Shown piece by piece: positions 16,256-25,956 of a DNA stretch of 64,000 bases. The DNA comes from WTJO01 sp965660165. Its GTDB lineage: Bacteria > Pseudomonadota > Alphaproteobacteria > Puniceispirillales > Puniceispirillaceae. The notes below the pieces were generated by a model. It saw only the letters and a program-made list of their open reading frames with translations. It had not been told where the DNA came from and ran no database searches. A program made the position numbers and the translations under genes. The stretch covers positions 23,375 through 87,374 of the forward strand of contig CBFHYU010000005.1 in NCBI GenBank assembly GCA_965660165.1, in the 5' to 3' direction. Positions within the stretch are counted from its first letter, which is position 1. Each line of letters begins with the position of its first letter.

Positions 16256-17137
16256 CTAAAGCGCCTCAGCACCAGAGATGATTTCAATCAGCTCTTTGGT
16301 GATGTTTGCCTGACGGGTACGGTTATAAACAAGGGTTAGACGATCAATCATATCACCTGCATTGCGGGTGGCATTATCCATCGCTGTCATTCTGGCCGCC
16401 AGTTCAGCAGCCGAAGATTCAAGTAGAGCGCTGAAAATCTGTGTAGATAAATTGCGCGGCAACAAATCGGCCAGCAATTCAGATTCTTCAGGCTCATATT
16501 CAAAGCTAGCTGAAAGGCCAGCCTCTATGTCTGTTTCTGTGCTATCAATTTCAGCAGGAATAAGTGATTTATGCGTTACAGCCTGCGTGATAGCGTTAAT
16601 AAAACGGTTATATAGCAAAGAGACTGAATCAAATTCGCCCCCCTCAAATCCAGCAATAATTTTGCTCGCAATATCTGCTGCATCACCATATGCAATGTCC
16701 GAACCTTGCACATTTTCAACATGAGCAAAAATCTCAGCAAGCTCTTCTGAACGAAGTGCATCTGCTGCCTTGCGGCCAACAAAATACAGCTTAATATTTT
16801 TGCCTTCTGATTTAGCTTTGGCAACTTCAAGCCTAGCAGAACGTGCGATTGACCCATTAAAACCGCCACAAAGACCTTTATCAGCAGACACCACAACCAG
16901 CAGATGCGTGGCATTATTCTGACGGCCTACCAGAAGCTCGGATGCGGACTGTTTATCTGCCTTGCTGGCAAGGCTAGAAATGACCTCGCTCATGCGGTGC
17001 GCATATGGACGGCCAGATTCGGCAGCTTCCTGTGCGCGGCGTAATTTGGCAGCAGCGACCATCTTCATCGCAGAGGTAATTTTCTGCGTTGATTTGACAC
17101 TGTTAATCCGTGTTTTCAGATCCTTCAGATTTGCCAT
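16256..17137 (-). CDS. atpG: ATP synthase F1 gamma subunit
   Basis: Rotor shaft of F1. 293 aa from ATG 17137 (MANLKDLKTRINSVKSTQKIT). A longer frame to 17179 has no homology. The long N-terminal helix with KMVAAAKLRRAQ, the SADKGLCGGFN segment in the middle, and the C-terminal helix AMDNATRNAGDMIDRLTLVYNR...EIISGAEAL are all diagnostic. It lies between atpA and atpD in the standard order. Confidence 0.97.
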   Translation of the reverse strand: MANLKDLKTRINSVKSTQKITSAMKMVAAAKLRRAQEAAESGRPYAHRMSEVISSLASKADKQSASELLVGRQNNATHLLVVVSADKGLCGGFNGSIARSARLEVAKAKSEGKNIKLYFVGRKAADALRSEELAEIFAHVENVQGSDIAYGDAADIASKIIAGFEGGEFDSVSLLYNRFINAITQAVTHKSLIPAEIDSTETDIEAGLSASFEYEPEESELLADLLPRNLSTQIFSALLESSAAELAARMTAMDNATRNAGDMIDRLTLVYNRTRQANITKELIEIISGAEAL

Positions 17138-17217
17138 CGTCTTGGATACTCCCTTGCTATCAGCCCTGACCCCGCCCACATAGCGCGGGAATCAGAGTTA
17201 AGCTCTCAATTCAGCCC

Positions 17218-18753
17218 TTAGGCAAAGCTCTTGGCAAATGATTCAATTGCACTACGAAGCTTGGTTTCAGTCTTTTCAGAAATAGCCTGCTCATCTCTGA
17301 TCGCAGCCAGAATATCCTGACCTGACCCTCTTAGCATATCAAGCAGACCTTCTTCAAAGCGGCCAATATCGGTAAGAGCAATCTTATCTAGATAGCCTTT
17401 CACACCCGCAAAGATAACTGCCACCTGCTCTTCAACAACCATCGGGCTATATTGAGGCTGTTTCAGCAATTCAGTAAGACGTGCGCCTCTTTCAAGAAGC
17501 TGTCTTGTTGAGGCATCCATGTCTGAGGCAAACTGGGCGAAAGCCGCCATTTCACGATATTGCGCTAATTCCAGCTTGATTGAACCAGCCACCTGCTTCA
17601 TCGCCTTAATCTGTGCAGCAGAACCCACACGAGACACTGAAAGACCCACATTCACAGCAGGGCGGATACCTTTATAGAATAGATCTGTTTCCAAGAAGAT
17701 CTGGCCATCTGTAATCGAAATCACATTTGTAGGAATGTAGGCAGATACGTCACCAGCCTGTGTTTCAATAACAGGCAATGCTGTCAATGAGCCAGAACCA
17801 TTATCCGCATTCATCTTTGCAGCACGTTCTAACAAGCGTGAATGCAGATAGAACACGTCACCAGGATAGGCTTCACGGCCTGGCGGACGACGAAGAAGCA
17901 AGCTCATCTGGCGATAGGCAACAGCCTGTTTTGACAGATCGTCAAACACAACCAGCGCATGCATGCCATTATCTCTGAAATATTCACCCATTGCAGATGC
18001 AGTATAGGGTGCCAAAAACTGCATTGGTGCAGGGTCTGAGGCGGTAGCTGCGACCACAATCGAATATTCCATCGCGCCATTTTCTTCAAGCGAGCGCACA
18101 ATCTGTGCAACCGTAGAACGCTTCTGACCAACAGCAACATAAATACAAAATAGCTTTTTAGAGTCATCAGAGCCAGCCGCATCATTTACAGCTTTCTGGT
18201 TGATAAACGTATCGATAGCAATCGCTGTCTTACCTGTCTGACGGTCACCAATAATCAATTCACGCTGACCACGTCCGATTGGGATAAGGCTGTCAATCGC
18301 CTTCAGGCCTGTCTGCATTGGTTCATGCACTGACTGGCGCGGCATGATGCCAGGCGCCTTCACCTCAACGCGTGTGCGCTTTACTTTCTTGATAGGGCCT
18401 TTGCCATCAATTGGATTGCCAAGCGCATCCACAACGCGGCCAAGAAGCCCCATACCAACAGGCGCATCCACAATAGACGAGGTACGGCGAACTGTATCAC
18501 CTTCTTTAATCCCTCTGTCATTGCCAAAAACAACCACACCGACATTATCTGTCTCAAGGTTCAGTGCCATGCCTTTAATGCCACCGTCAAATTCTACAAG
18601 CTCACCTGCCTGCACCTGATCCAGACCATACACGCGGGCAATACCATCACCCACTGACAGAACACGACCAACTTCTGTGACTTCAGCCTCACTGCCAAAG
18701 TTTGTAATTTGATCCTTGAGGATTGCTGAAATTTCAGCCGCACGAATATCCAT
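17218..18753 (-). CDS. atpA: ATP synthase F1 alpha subunit
   Basis: Non-catalytic nucleotide-binding subunit of F1. 511 aa from ATG 18753 (MDIRAAEISAILKDQI); a GTG one codon earlier is also in frame. P-loop GDRQTGKTA (about 169-177), RPPGREAYPGDVFYLHSRLLERAAK and the SVSRVGSAAQIKAMKQVAG segment are conserved. Its ATG shares one base with the atpH stop (TGATG), so the two are translationally coupled. An 80-base gap with a small hairpin (CCCGC 17171-17175 / GCGGG 17185-17189) precedes atpG. Confidence 0.98.
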   Translation of the reverse strand: MDIRAAEISAILKDQITNFGSEAEVTEVGRVLSVGDGIARVYGLDQVQAGELVEFDGGIKGMALNLETDNVGVVVFGNDRGIKEGDTVRRTSSIVDAPVGMGLLGRVVDALGNPIDGKGPIKKVKRTRVEVKAPGIMPRQSVHEPMQTGLKAIDSLIPIGRGQRELIIGDRQTGKTAIAIDTFINQKAVNDAAGSDDSKKLFCIYVAVGQKRSTVAQIVRSLEENGAMEYSIVVAATASDPAPMQFLAPYTASAMGEYFRDNGMHALVVFDDLSKQAVAYRQMSLLLRRPPGREAYPGDVFYLHSRLLERAAKMNADNGSGSLTALPVIETQAGDVSAYIPTNVISITDGQIFLETDLFYKGIRPAVNVGLSVSRVGSAAQIKAMKQVAGSIKLELAQYREMAAFAQFASDMDASTRQLLERGARLTELLKQPQYSPMVVEEQVAVIFAGVKGYLDKIALTDIGRFEEGLLDMLRGSGQDILAAIRDEQAISEKTETKLRSAIESFAKSFA

Positions 18754-19307
18754 CACGCTACACCCTTCATTGCGGCTTCAAGCCGGCTAAGTTTGGTTTT
18801 GATTGAAGTATCGATTAAACGAGAACCAATACGCACCACAAGACCGCCGATCAATGCAGGATCAACCTTCATCTCCAGCGATATCTTTTCAGACCCAGCA
18901 ATATCTGAGACTGTTTTTCTAACCAGCGCTTCCCTTGATGAATCAAGAGCAACAGCGCTAATAACTTCGGCTGAAACCTCACCATTGCGATGAGCCACTT
19001 CAGCCGAAAATGCGTCAATAATCTGTGCAAGGGCAAACAGGCGGCCATTCTGTGCCACTGCGCCAATAAATTTTGCTGTCAGCTGGTGCGCACCTGCTTT
19101 TTCGGCAATTGCCAGCATTGCTGCGGCCTGCTGCTCTCGTGAATAAACAGGCGAGTTTACCAGCTGTGATAGAGATGTATTTTCAGAAATAAGTGCCTTA
19201 AAGGCTTTCAGGTCGGACAGAACAGTATCTGTTGCTTTTGCATCAACACACAGATCATAAAGTGCACCTGCGTACCGTCCAGCAAGACCTTTTGCATTTG
19301 AGCTCAC
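18753..19307 (-). CDS. atpH: ATP synthase F1 delta subunit
   Basis: Peripheral stalk subunit (OSCP-type) that holds F1 to Fo. 184 aa. N-terminal LAGRYAGALYDLC and C-terminal DPALIGGLVVRIGSRLIDTSIKTKLSRLEAAMKG are the standard family ends. First gene of the operon. The Fo genes (atpB, atpE, atpF) are not in the window, which is the normal split arrangement in alphaproteobacteria. I see no clearly matching promoter in the 215-base gap up to priA. Confidence 0.95.
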   Translation of the reverse strand: MSSNAKGLAGRYAGALYDLCVDAKATDTVLSDLKAFKALISENTSLSQLVNSPVYSREQQAAAMLAIAEKAGAHQLTAKFIGAVAQNGRLFALAQIIDAFSAEVAHRNGEVSAEVISAVALDSSREALVRKTVSDIAGSEKISLEMKVDPALIGGLVVRIGSRLIDTSIKTKLSRLEAAMKGVA

Positions 19308-19522
19308 GACCCAGACCCTCTTAAATATGTCATCACTTGATTTTCTGCGAAAAATTCATGCAGACATATCAGTGAAAAAAAATTGATGATTGGGGACTAC
19401 CATAACCCCTACTGAAAAACAAGTAGACTGCTCTTAAAAAAGTGGTTTCTGCGGCAATTTATCCCCTGTTTATCAGCTTATCTGGCCAGTTATGTGACAG
19501 AAGGGCTGAAAACAGCTATCTG

Positions 19523-21883
19523 CTACATAAAATTATAGGGATCTATATCGCAATGCGCGCGCACACCATGCGGTAATTTTATGTCTCTAAGCCAGCCAAG
19601 CAGAATGGCCTGAACAGATACATGAGTGTCTGCACGCACCAGATACCGCATCCTGAACTGGCCACGGGCACGAGACAGAACCGCAGGCGCAGGTCCGTAA
19701 ATATGGGTATCTGCATAAGCGGGGCGCTGTTGTTCACATAACCCAACTGCCTGCTCTAGCTTGACAATATCTGTTGAACTTAGCACCAGCGCGGCAAGCC
19801 GTCCGAAAGGCGGCATACCAGCAGCTTTCCGATTTTGAGCTTCAGCCTGCATGAATCTGCGTCTGCGCTTTAACGCATCTGCCAATTTGTCTGATTCATC
19901 TGGCATGTTGCTAGCTATATTCGGGCTATGTAATGCCTGCATCACAGGATGTTCAGGCTGATAGGTTTGGATCAGCACATGACCATCAAGCCCTGATTCT
20001 CTGCCACTTCTGCCTGCCACCTGCCATAATAGCTGATAGGTTCTTTCTGCCGCACGCAAATCACCCCCGCCTAAGCCAAGATCAGCATCTATCACCCCCA
20101 CAAAATCCAGATGAGGGAAATGATGCCCTTTGGCCGCCATTTGTGTGCCAACAATAATATCCACCTCATTATTGATGATCTGCTCAAGCAATAATTCTGC
20201 TGACCCTGCCTGAGATACAAAATCACTGGATAAAATACAGACTCGCGCTTCAGAAAATTCTGCCCGCACCTCTTCGACAAGCCGCTCAACACCAGGCCCT
20301 ACCGCAACCAGGCTATCTTTGGTGTCACATGATGGACAATGAGGGGTTAGCTGTTCTGTATATCCACAAATATGGCATTGGCGATTACCCGCCAGACGAT
20401 GGGTTACCAGAAGCGAATCACATTGATGACAGGCCATCCGATAGCCGCAACCGCTACAAACAGTCATCGGCGCATAGCCTCTGCGATTAAGAAATAACAG
20501 GCTTTGCCTGCCCGCCGAAAGCTGGTGTGTGATTTTATCTTTAATTTGGGGGGATATCCATTTACCTGCCTCTGGACGATTAAGGCGCAAATCTACTAGA
20601 TCAACCTGCGGTAATTTGCTCATCCCAAATCTGTGAGATAATGGCCAATAATGCCAGTCCTTATGCTGTGCGCCACCCTCACCAGTGGCTCTGACCCAGC
20701 TTTCTAACGAGGGGGTAGCACTAGCAAGCAAAATAGGAATATTGTGAATTTTTGCCCTCATTAGTGCCATATCACGCGCCTGATAGCTGACAATTTCTTC
20801 CTGTTTGAACGAGCTATCATGTTCTTCATCAACAATGATCATGCCCAAATCTGAAAAGGGAAGAGAGAGCAAAGATCGTGCCCCTGCAATAACCATTGGC
20901 TCACCGCGTATCGCCTTTCGCCAGATAGTGCGGCGCTGGCGCATTGGCATAGAAGAATGCCAGATAAGGGGGGCAATGCCGAACCATTGTGAAAATCTAT
21001 CCTGCCATGGCGTTGTCAGCACAATCTCAGGCAACATAATGATAATCTGCCCCCCTGAAAGCGTGGTTTTCTGTGAACGCTGAGAGGCACGGATAACCTG
21101 TCTAGCAACCAGCCAGAAATATAGCTCTGTTTTGCCAGAACCTGGCACACCATCAATTAGATGGGCTGAAAACCCGCTATCAAGAAAGGGGGTGATCTTG
21201 TCTGCAATAGAGTGCTGGGTTTCGTTTAGCTTAAGCCGTTCAGACAGCCTATCTGCATGAGATGGGGTTATTTTTGGCAGGTCAGCCTCTGGATATACTG
21301 GTTGCTGGATAATAATACCTGCTGTCCGCAAGGCAGAAATAACAGAAGTGCCTGAGGCTGATTCGCGCGCCAGATCAGATAGACTCATTGCAGGAGCATC
21401 TGACATAAAGTCAATTAGCCGCTGGCGCTGTGCCGTGATCTTGATATCTGTTTCAGCTAGTATATCTTGCCAATTATCTGCCAGCCGATAGCGCATTTGT
21501 TGCGGCGGCGGCACCAGCGCTTGCGGGCAATTTAGCATCAGCTTCATCACAGCGCCAAACGGCGCAACAGTCCAATTTGATAGCTGCTCCAAATAGTTCA
21601 AATTCACCTCATTTACTGGCGGCAAATCTGCTTTGCTAATAATGTGTTTTAGCCTATCTAGTGGCAGGTCTGTCTTATCTTGTAAGCCAATTACAATCCC
21701 CCACACTTGCTGTTTGCCCAATGGCACCAGCACAATATCACCGCGTGATAGCTGAAAGCTAGCATCTGCCAGATAGTCATAAATAGGTTTATCTGTGCGC
21801 ATTATCGGCACAGGCACAGCGACTTGATAGCGAACGCCGCCTCCTATCTTGGTCTGTGCTGTCTTAGGAAAATTATCTGTCAT
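19523..21883 (-). CDS. priA: Primosomal replication protein N' PriA
   Basis: Superfamily 2 DNA helicase that reloads the replisome at stalled forks. 786 aa from ATG 21883 (a GTG at 21895 is in frame). The N-terminal DNA-binding domain is followed by Walker A GVPGSGKTELY (about 243-253), Walker B IVDEEHDSSFKQEE (about 350-363) and the zinc-binding insert with paired cysteines CSGCGYRMACHQC...CHICGY...CPSC (about 474-520). The helicase motif QMAAKGHHFPHL and a C-terminal DPYNFM complete it. It is divergent from the transaldolase gene. Confidence 0.96.
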   Translation of the reverse strand: MTDNFPKTAQTKIGGGVRYQVAVPVPIMRTDKPIYDYLADASFQLSRGDIVLVPLGKQQVWGIVIGLQDKTDLPLDRLKHIISKADLPPVNEVNLNYLEQLSNWTVAPFGAVMKLMLNCPQALVPPPQQMRYRLADNWQDILAETDIKITAQRQRLIDFMSDAPAMSLSDLARESASGTSVISALRTAGIIIQQPVYPEADLPKITPSHADRLSERLKLNETQHSIADKITPFLDSGFSAHLIDGVPGSGKTELYFWLVARQVIRASQRSQKTTLSGGQIIIMLPEIVLTTPWQDRFSQWFGIAPLIWHSSMPMRQRRTIWRKAIRGEPMVIAGARSLLSLPFSDLGMIIVDEEHDSSFKQEEIVSYQARDMALMRAKIHNIPILLASATPSLESWVRATGEGGAQHKDWHYWPLSHRFGMSKLPQVDLVDLRLNRPEAGKWISPQIKDKITHQLSAGRQSLLFLNRRGYAPMTVCSGCGYRMACHQCDSLLVTHRLAGNRQCHICGYTEQLTPHCPSCDTKDSLVAVGPGVERLVEEVRAEFSEARVCILSSDFVSQAGSAELLLEQIINNEVDIIVGTQMAAKGHHFPHLDFVGVIDADLGLGGGDLRAAERTYQLLWQVAGRSGRESGLDGHVLIQTYQPEHPVMQALHSPNIASNMPDESDKLADALKRRRRFMQAEAQNRKAAGMPPFGRLAALVLSSTDIVKLEQAVGLCEQQRPAYADTHIYGPAPAVLSRARGQFRMRYLVRADTHVSVQAILLGWLRDIKLPHGVRAHCDIDPYNFM

Positions 21884-22048
21884 CTGGGGATTCACTATGA
21901 TCTTTCATAATTCAACACGGCACATGATTCAACACAGGCACATGCCTAGCTTATGATAATTAGCCAGCTTACAAAAGTCAGCTAAGTATCACCACCTGGC
22001 TGATTGGTAATAATCTATTACAATCCCTATTTTGCTGTTGCCTTTGGC

Positions 22049-22075
22049 TGAGCCCTCACAGTAACATGTGGCTCA
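22049..22075. repeat. Bulged inverted repeat upstream of the transaldolase gene
   Basis: TGAGC (22049-22053) pairs with GCTCA (22071-22075), and CACA (22057-22060) pairs with TGTG (22067-22070), leaving a three-base bulge and a six-base loop. It sits about 70 bases before the transaldolase ATG. It could be an operator or a leader stem-loop. No T run follows, so it is not a terminator. Confidence 0.45.
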
Positions 22076-22144
22076 ATCAGGGTAAATCTGTAGGTGATAA
22101 AATCTAGCCTTCAGATATCCGCCAGAAAGATAAGAGACAGACAG

Positions 22145-22798
22145 ATGAAAATTTTTCTTGATACCGCAGATATAGACCAAATTTCGTCACTTCTTGACTC
22201 GCAAATGATTGACGGGGTTACAACTAACCCTTCTTTGATTGCAAAGTCAGGACGAGATATTAAACAGACTATCGCTGATATATGTAAGCTTGTTCCAGGT
22301 CCTGTGAGTGCAGAAGTAACCGCAACTGATCTGGCTACCATGCGCAAAGAAGCAGATGTGCTATCTGCGATTGCAGATAATGTGGCGATTAAAGTGCCGC
22401 TTACCCCAGATGGGTTGCAGTTATGCGCTGAGCTTTCTGATCAAGGTATTATGGTAAATGTTACCTTATGTTTTACCGCAGGTCAGGCATTGCTTGCCGC
22501 AAAGGCAGGCGCACGATTTATCTCGCCTTTTGTGGGCAGGCTTGATGATCTTGGTCAAGATGGTATGGGGCTGATAAGTGATATTATTGATATTTACACA
22601 AATTATGATTTTGCCACAGAAGTGCTGGTCGCCTCTGTCAGAAGCACTCAGCATGTAACAGATGCCGCGATTATCGGCGCAGATGTTGTCACCATTCCGC
22701 CATCTATTTTAAGCCAGCTTTATAAGCATCCGCTTACCGATAAAGGGCTAGATGCCTTTCTGGCAGATTGGGAAAAAACAGGACAATCTATTTTATAG
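22145..22798 (+). CDS. Small transaldolase / fructose-6-phosphate aldolase family
   Basis: TIM-barrel aldolase of the short (TalC/FSA) transaldolase group: 217 aa from ATG 22145 (MKIFLDTADI). The conserved GVTTNPSLIAKSG, the Schiff-base lysine in VAIKVPLT (Lys83) and ASVRSTQHVTDAAIIGADVVTIPP are all visible. In alphaproteobacteria proteins of this size commonly serve as the transaldolase of the pentose phosphate pathway; whether it acts as transaldolase or fructose-6-phosphate aldolase cannot be decided from sequence. The frame is open upstream to 22094, but that part has no family match. Confidence 0.93.
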   Translation: MKIFLDTADIDQISSLLDSQMIDGVTTNPSLIAKSGRDIKQTIADICKLVPGPVSAEVTATDLATMRKEADVLSAIADNVAIKVPLTPDGLQLCAELSDQGIMVNVTLCFTAGQALLAAKAGARFISPFVGRLDDLGQDGMGLISDIIDIYTNYDFATEVLVASVRSTQHVTDAAIIGADVVTIPPSILSQLYKHPLTDKGLDAFLADWEKTGQSIL

Positions 22799-22860
22799 CC
22801 AGTTTTGAGAGCAGATTCTGGTATTATGTAAATCAGCAAGGATGATGAATTAGGGCGTTA

Positions 22861-23529
22861 ATGATGAGCAAGCCTTCTTTGGTGACAGAACAGCAGGTGC
22901 TAGATTATTTGGACGCCCATCCCGAATTTTTGAAAACCCATTATCCTGCGCATGCCCAAAAGCTTATTGATGCGACAGGCAGAATAGCTGCACAAGCCAG
23001 AAAAGAAGCACGCCGCCTGTCAAAAGCCAATAAAAGCCTGATAGAGGCGGCAAGTGTGAATATGGCACATTGGCAGGCACTTCATCACGCCACATTGGGC
23101 TTTTTGGCCTGTACTGATTTAACAGCGTTTGGCCAGATGGTAGATGAAGAATTGCCGATCATTTTCTCGTTGGCTGGCGCACGGCTTATTATGCCAGCCT
23201 CAACAGCTATTGATGGCGCAGAAGAAGCAGGGTTTCTGATTCTTGAGGATAGCAAGATAGCTGAGATTCTGGATGCAAAGCAGATTTATCTTGGCCCTGC
23301 AAAATATAGCGGATTATTTTCAACCCCTTTGGCAAGCATGGCTGCTATTGCCTTGCCAGACCAGCTATTGCCGCCAATTAAAGGCTCTGTTCTTATTCTG
23401 GCAGGCCGCACAGAAACAAGCTTTTCTCCTGATCAAGGACAGACATTGCTGACCAATCTTGCTGAAATTGTGGGCGTGGCTTTGCTTGCCTGTCTGGAAA
23501 GCCAAGATGTAACGCGCATAAAAGGATAG
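22861..23529 (+). CDS. DUF484 family protein
   Basis: 222 aa protein of unknown function. The N-terminal signature VLDYLDAHPEFLKTHY (about residues 13-28) is the DUF484 hallmark; it is followed by a basic helical segment (RKEARRLSKANKSL) and a GAF-like alpha/beta domain. DUF484 genes are repeatedly found directly upstream of xerC, as here, where only one base separates them. The link to recombination or division is by association only. Confidence 0.88.
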   Translation: MMSKPSLVTEQQVLDYLDAHPEFLKTHYPAHAQKLIDATGRIAAQARKEARRLSKANKSLIEAASVNMAHWQALHHATLGFLACTDLTAFGQMVDEELPIIFSLAGARLIMPASTAIDGAEEAGFLILEDSKIAEILDAKQIYLGPAKYSGLFSTPLASMAAIALPDQLLPPIKGSVLILAGRTETSFSPDQGQTLLTNLAEIVGVALLACLESQDVTRIKG

Positions 23530-23530
23530 C

Positions 23531-24454
23531 ATGACACAAACGCCAAGACTGCACTCAACACCCCTGAACTGGCTAAAGGCATGGGCTAACTGGCTTGAAC
23601 AGGAACGCAGATTTTCAGCGCCCACATTAGATGCTTATCAACGTGATTTTGACATTTATATGTCATTTCTTAACAGGCAAAAGGCTGAAATTGTGCCCCC
23701 TAGCCGTGCTATATTCCGCCAATTCCTGGCAGAACAGCAAGAGCTGCATTCACGCGCAACCATTGCTAGACGAATCTCAAGCCTGCGCAGTTTTTACCGT
23801 TTTGGCATAAGACGAAATTTATTCGATATTGATGATATTAGCTGGATGAAAGCGCCAAAACAGCCACATCATATTCCGAAAACAATTGATAGTCTGAATA
23901 TGACACAGTTGCTAGAAGCAGTGTTTAAGCGCCCTGTCGCAGACTGGCAAAAAGACAGAGATTTTGCAGTGCTGATGCTGTTATATGGGGTGGGGCTTCG
24001 TATTTCTGAAGCCTTGTCACTTCAGGCCTCAAACATACCGCTTGGCGAGTGGATAACCATTACAGGCAAAGGCAATAAAGACAGAGATGTCCCTGTGCTG
24101 GGCGTGGTTGCCGAAGCTGTCAATCGGGCAGCGGCAAGCTGTCCATTCCAGCCAGAGGGCAGTGAGGCATTATTCAGATCAACTCGAGGCGCACCGCTTA
24201 ATGCACGGGCAGTGCAAAGGCTGGTTGAACAGCTTAGGGTGACACTTGACCTGCCGTCCCATATCACACCACATGCCTTGCGCCATGCATTTGCTACTGA
24301 ATTGCTAGGCAATGGTGGCGATTTGCGAGCTATCCAACAACTTTTGGGTCATGAAAGCCTGTCAACAACCCAGCGATATACCCATGTTAATGCTACCAAA
24401 CTGGCGGCATTGCATCAGGATATTCATCCACGATCAAGCACCAAAACCAGCTAA
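23531..24454 (+). CDS. xerC: Tyrosine recombinase XerC
   Basis: Site-specific recombinase that resolves chromosome dimers at dif with XerD. 307 aa. The N-terminal SAM-like DNA-binding domain (WANWLEQERRFSAPTLDAYQRD) is followed by the catalytic domain with Arg in GVGLRISEAL (about 156), Lys in GKGNKDR, HALR (about 248-251), the LLGHESLSTTQRYTHV segment and Tyr at about 284. Context (DUF484-xerC) and sequence mark it as a housekeeping XerC rather than a phage or island integrase. Confidence 0.94.
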   Translation: MTQTPRLHSTPLNWLKAWANWLEQERRFSAPTLDAYQRDFDIYMSFLNRQKAEIVPPSRAIFRQFLAEQQELHSRATIARRISSLRSFYRFGIRRNLFDIDDISWMKAPKQPHHIPKTIDSLNMTQLLEAVFKRPVADWQKDRDFAVLMLLYGVGLRISEALSLQASNIPLGEWITITGKGNKDRDVPVLGVVAEAVNRAAASCPFQPEGSEALFRSTRGAPLNARAVQRLVEQLRVTLDLPSHITPHALRHAFATELLGNGGDLRAIQQLLGHESLSTTQRYTHVNATKLAALHQDIHPRSSTKTS

Positions 24455-24498
24455 TATCTAGCAGGCTATTGGCGCTATAACAGGGCTAAGCTAGATAT
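24454..24498. repeat. Perfect inverted repeat between convergent xerC and lpdA
   Basis: ATATCTAGC (24454-24462) and GCTAGATAT (24490-24498) are perfect nine-base arms with a 27-base interior. The right arm overlaps the lpdA stop codon and the left arm abuts the end of xerC. There is no canonical T run, so if it ends transcription of either gene it is a weak or factor-dependent terminator. Confidence 0.55.
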
Positions 24499-25900
24499 GA
24501 ATCGCTCTGCCATCAACGGCTAATGCAGCTTCTTTGACAGCTTCATTCATTGTTGGATGACCATGACAGGTACGGGCAATATCTTCAGATGACGCCCCAA
24601 ATGCCATCGCGGTTGCAACTTCATGAATTAAGGTGCCTGCCTCATGGCCAATAATATGACAGCCTAGAACCTTGTCTGTTTTGCTATCAGCCAGAATTTT
24701 TACAAATCCATCAGTATGGCCTGTTGCTTTTGCACGGCTATTTGCCAGAAACGGAAATACCCCTTTTTGATAATCAACGCCCTGTTCCTTCAGGCTATCT
24801 TCCGTAGCCCCAAGCGTGGCAATTTCTGGCGCTGTATAGACAATGCCTGGCACAAGATTATAATCCACATGACCTGCCTGACCTGCCATAATTTCAACCG
24901 CTGCTACCGCATCTTCCTCTGCCTTATGCGCTAGCATCGGACCTTCAATTACATCACCAACTGCAAAAATGCCCTCAATATTTGTTTCAAAATCCTCATC
25001 AACAACAATCTGGCCCTTTGCCGTTAATTCAACCCCTAGCGCTTCCAGACCTAGATTTTGGCTGTTTGGGGTTCTGCCAACTGCAACCAATGCAATATCA
25101 CAGCTAATCTCACGCATCTCACCTGTTTTATTATCTTCAACCTTGAGCGTAACATCTGAGCGGCCTGCCTTAGCAGATTTCACAGCAGTATTGAGATGAA
25201 AACCAAGCCCCTGTTTTGTCAGCATTGCTTTGAATTTACTAGCCACTTCAGAATCCATTCCAGGCAGAATTCGCGGCAGAAATTCAACCACCTCTACCTC
25301 TGTGCCCAACCGTGACCACACTGTGCCCATTTCAAGACCAATATAGCCCGCCCCAATAACCACCATCTTTTTCGGCAATTTAGACAGCGACAAGGCGCCA
25401 GTAGATGAGACGATCTTCTTCTCATCAATCTTGATATTTGGCAAGCTGGCTGGCTCTGAGCCAGTAGCGATCATGATTCTATCACACAGATAGCTACCTG
25501 CATCAGCCCCCTGTGTAATTGTAACCTTACCCGCTTCTGTGATGCTAGCAGTGCCTGTTAGTCTGGTGATTTTATGTTTGCGAAACAGAAAATTTATACC
25601 ATCTGTCAGGCTAGACACAACCGCATCCTTTGCAGACATCATGGCAGGTAAATCTAGCCCTATTTTCTGAAAGCGGATGCCCAAATCAGCCAAATGACCA
25701 GAAACCGCATCAGCATATTTCTCAGATGCATGTAACAGCGCTTTTGACGGAATACATCCAACATTAAGGCAGGTGCCTCCCAAAGTGTCGCGCCTGTCAA
25801 TACAGGCTACTGTCATGCCAAGCTGTGCCGCCCTGATAGCCCCTACATATCCTGCAGGCCCGCCCCCAATAACAATTAGATCGAATTTTTGCTCACTCAT
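24491..25900 (-). CDS. lpdA: Dihydrolipoamide dehydrogenase (E3)
   Basis: FAD enzyme that reoxidises lipoyl groups of the 2-oxoglutarate dehydrogenase complex, passing electrons to NAD. 469 aa. FAD motif IGGGPAGYVGAIRAAQLG (about 11-28), redox-active disulfide Cys44/Cys49 in GGTCLNVGCIPSK, NAD-binding VVIGAGYIGLEMGTVWSRLG, and a C-terminal HGHPTMNEAVKEAAL with the catalytic His. Last gene of the sucCDAB-lpd operon, 56 bases after the E2 gene, so it is probably the E3 of that complex. Confidence 0.96.
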   Translation of the reverse strand: MSEQKFDLIVIGGGPAGYVGAIRAAQLGMTVACIDRRDTLGGTCLNVGCIPSKALLHASEKYADAVSGHLADLGIRFQKIGLDLPAMMSAKDAVVSSLTDGINFLFRKHKITRLTGTASITEAGKVTITQGADAGSYLCDRIMIATGSEPASLPNIKIDEKKIVSSTGALSLSKLPKKMVVIGAGYIGLEMGTVWSRLGTEVEVVEFLPRILPGMDSEVASKFKAMLTKQGLGFHLNTAVKSAKAGRSDVTLKVEDNKTGEMREISCDIALVAVGRTPNSQNLGLEALGVELTAKGQIVVDEDFETNIEGIFAVGDVIEGPMLAHKAEEDAVAAVEIMAGQAGHVDYNLVPGIVYTAPEIATLGATEDSLKEQGVDYQKGVFPFLANSRAKATGHTDGFVKILADSKTDKVLGCHIIGHEAGTLIHEVATAMAFGASSEDIARTCHGHPTMNEAVKEAALAVDGRAIHI

Positions 25901-25956
25901 CGCATGTCATCCCGTTCTGGCTGATGGGTTTATGTTCATAGGTGTGGCTAGCTGGA

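Noticed and set aside
19308..19522. Promoter for atpH or terminator for priA in this gap
   Set aside because: There is a minus-strand run of eight T and a four-base G/C stem, but neither a convincing terminator nor a spaced -35/-10 pair could be built.
23531..24454. Tyrosine recombinase as evidence for a mobile element
   Set aside because: Sequence and DUF484 neighbour identify it as housekeeping XerC; no attachment repeats or cargo genes flank it.
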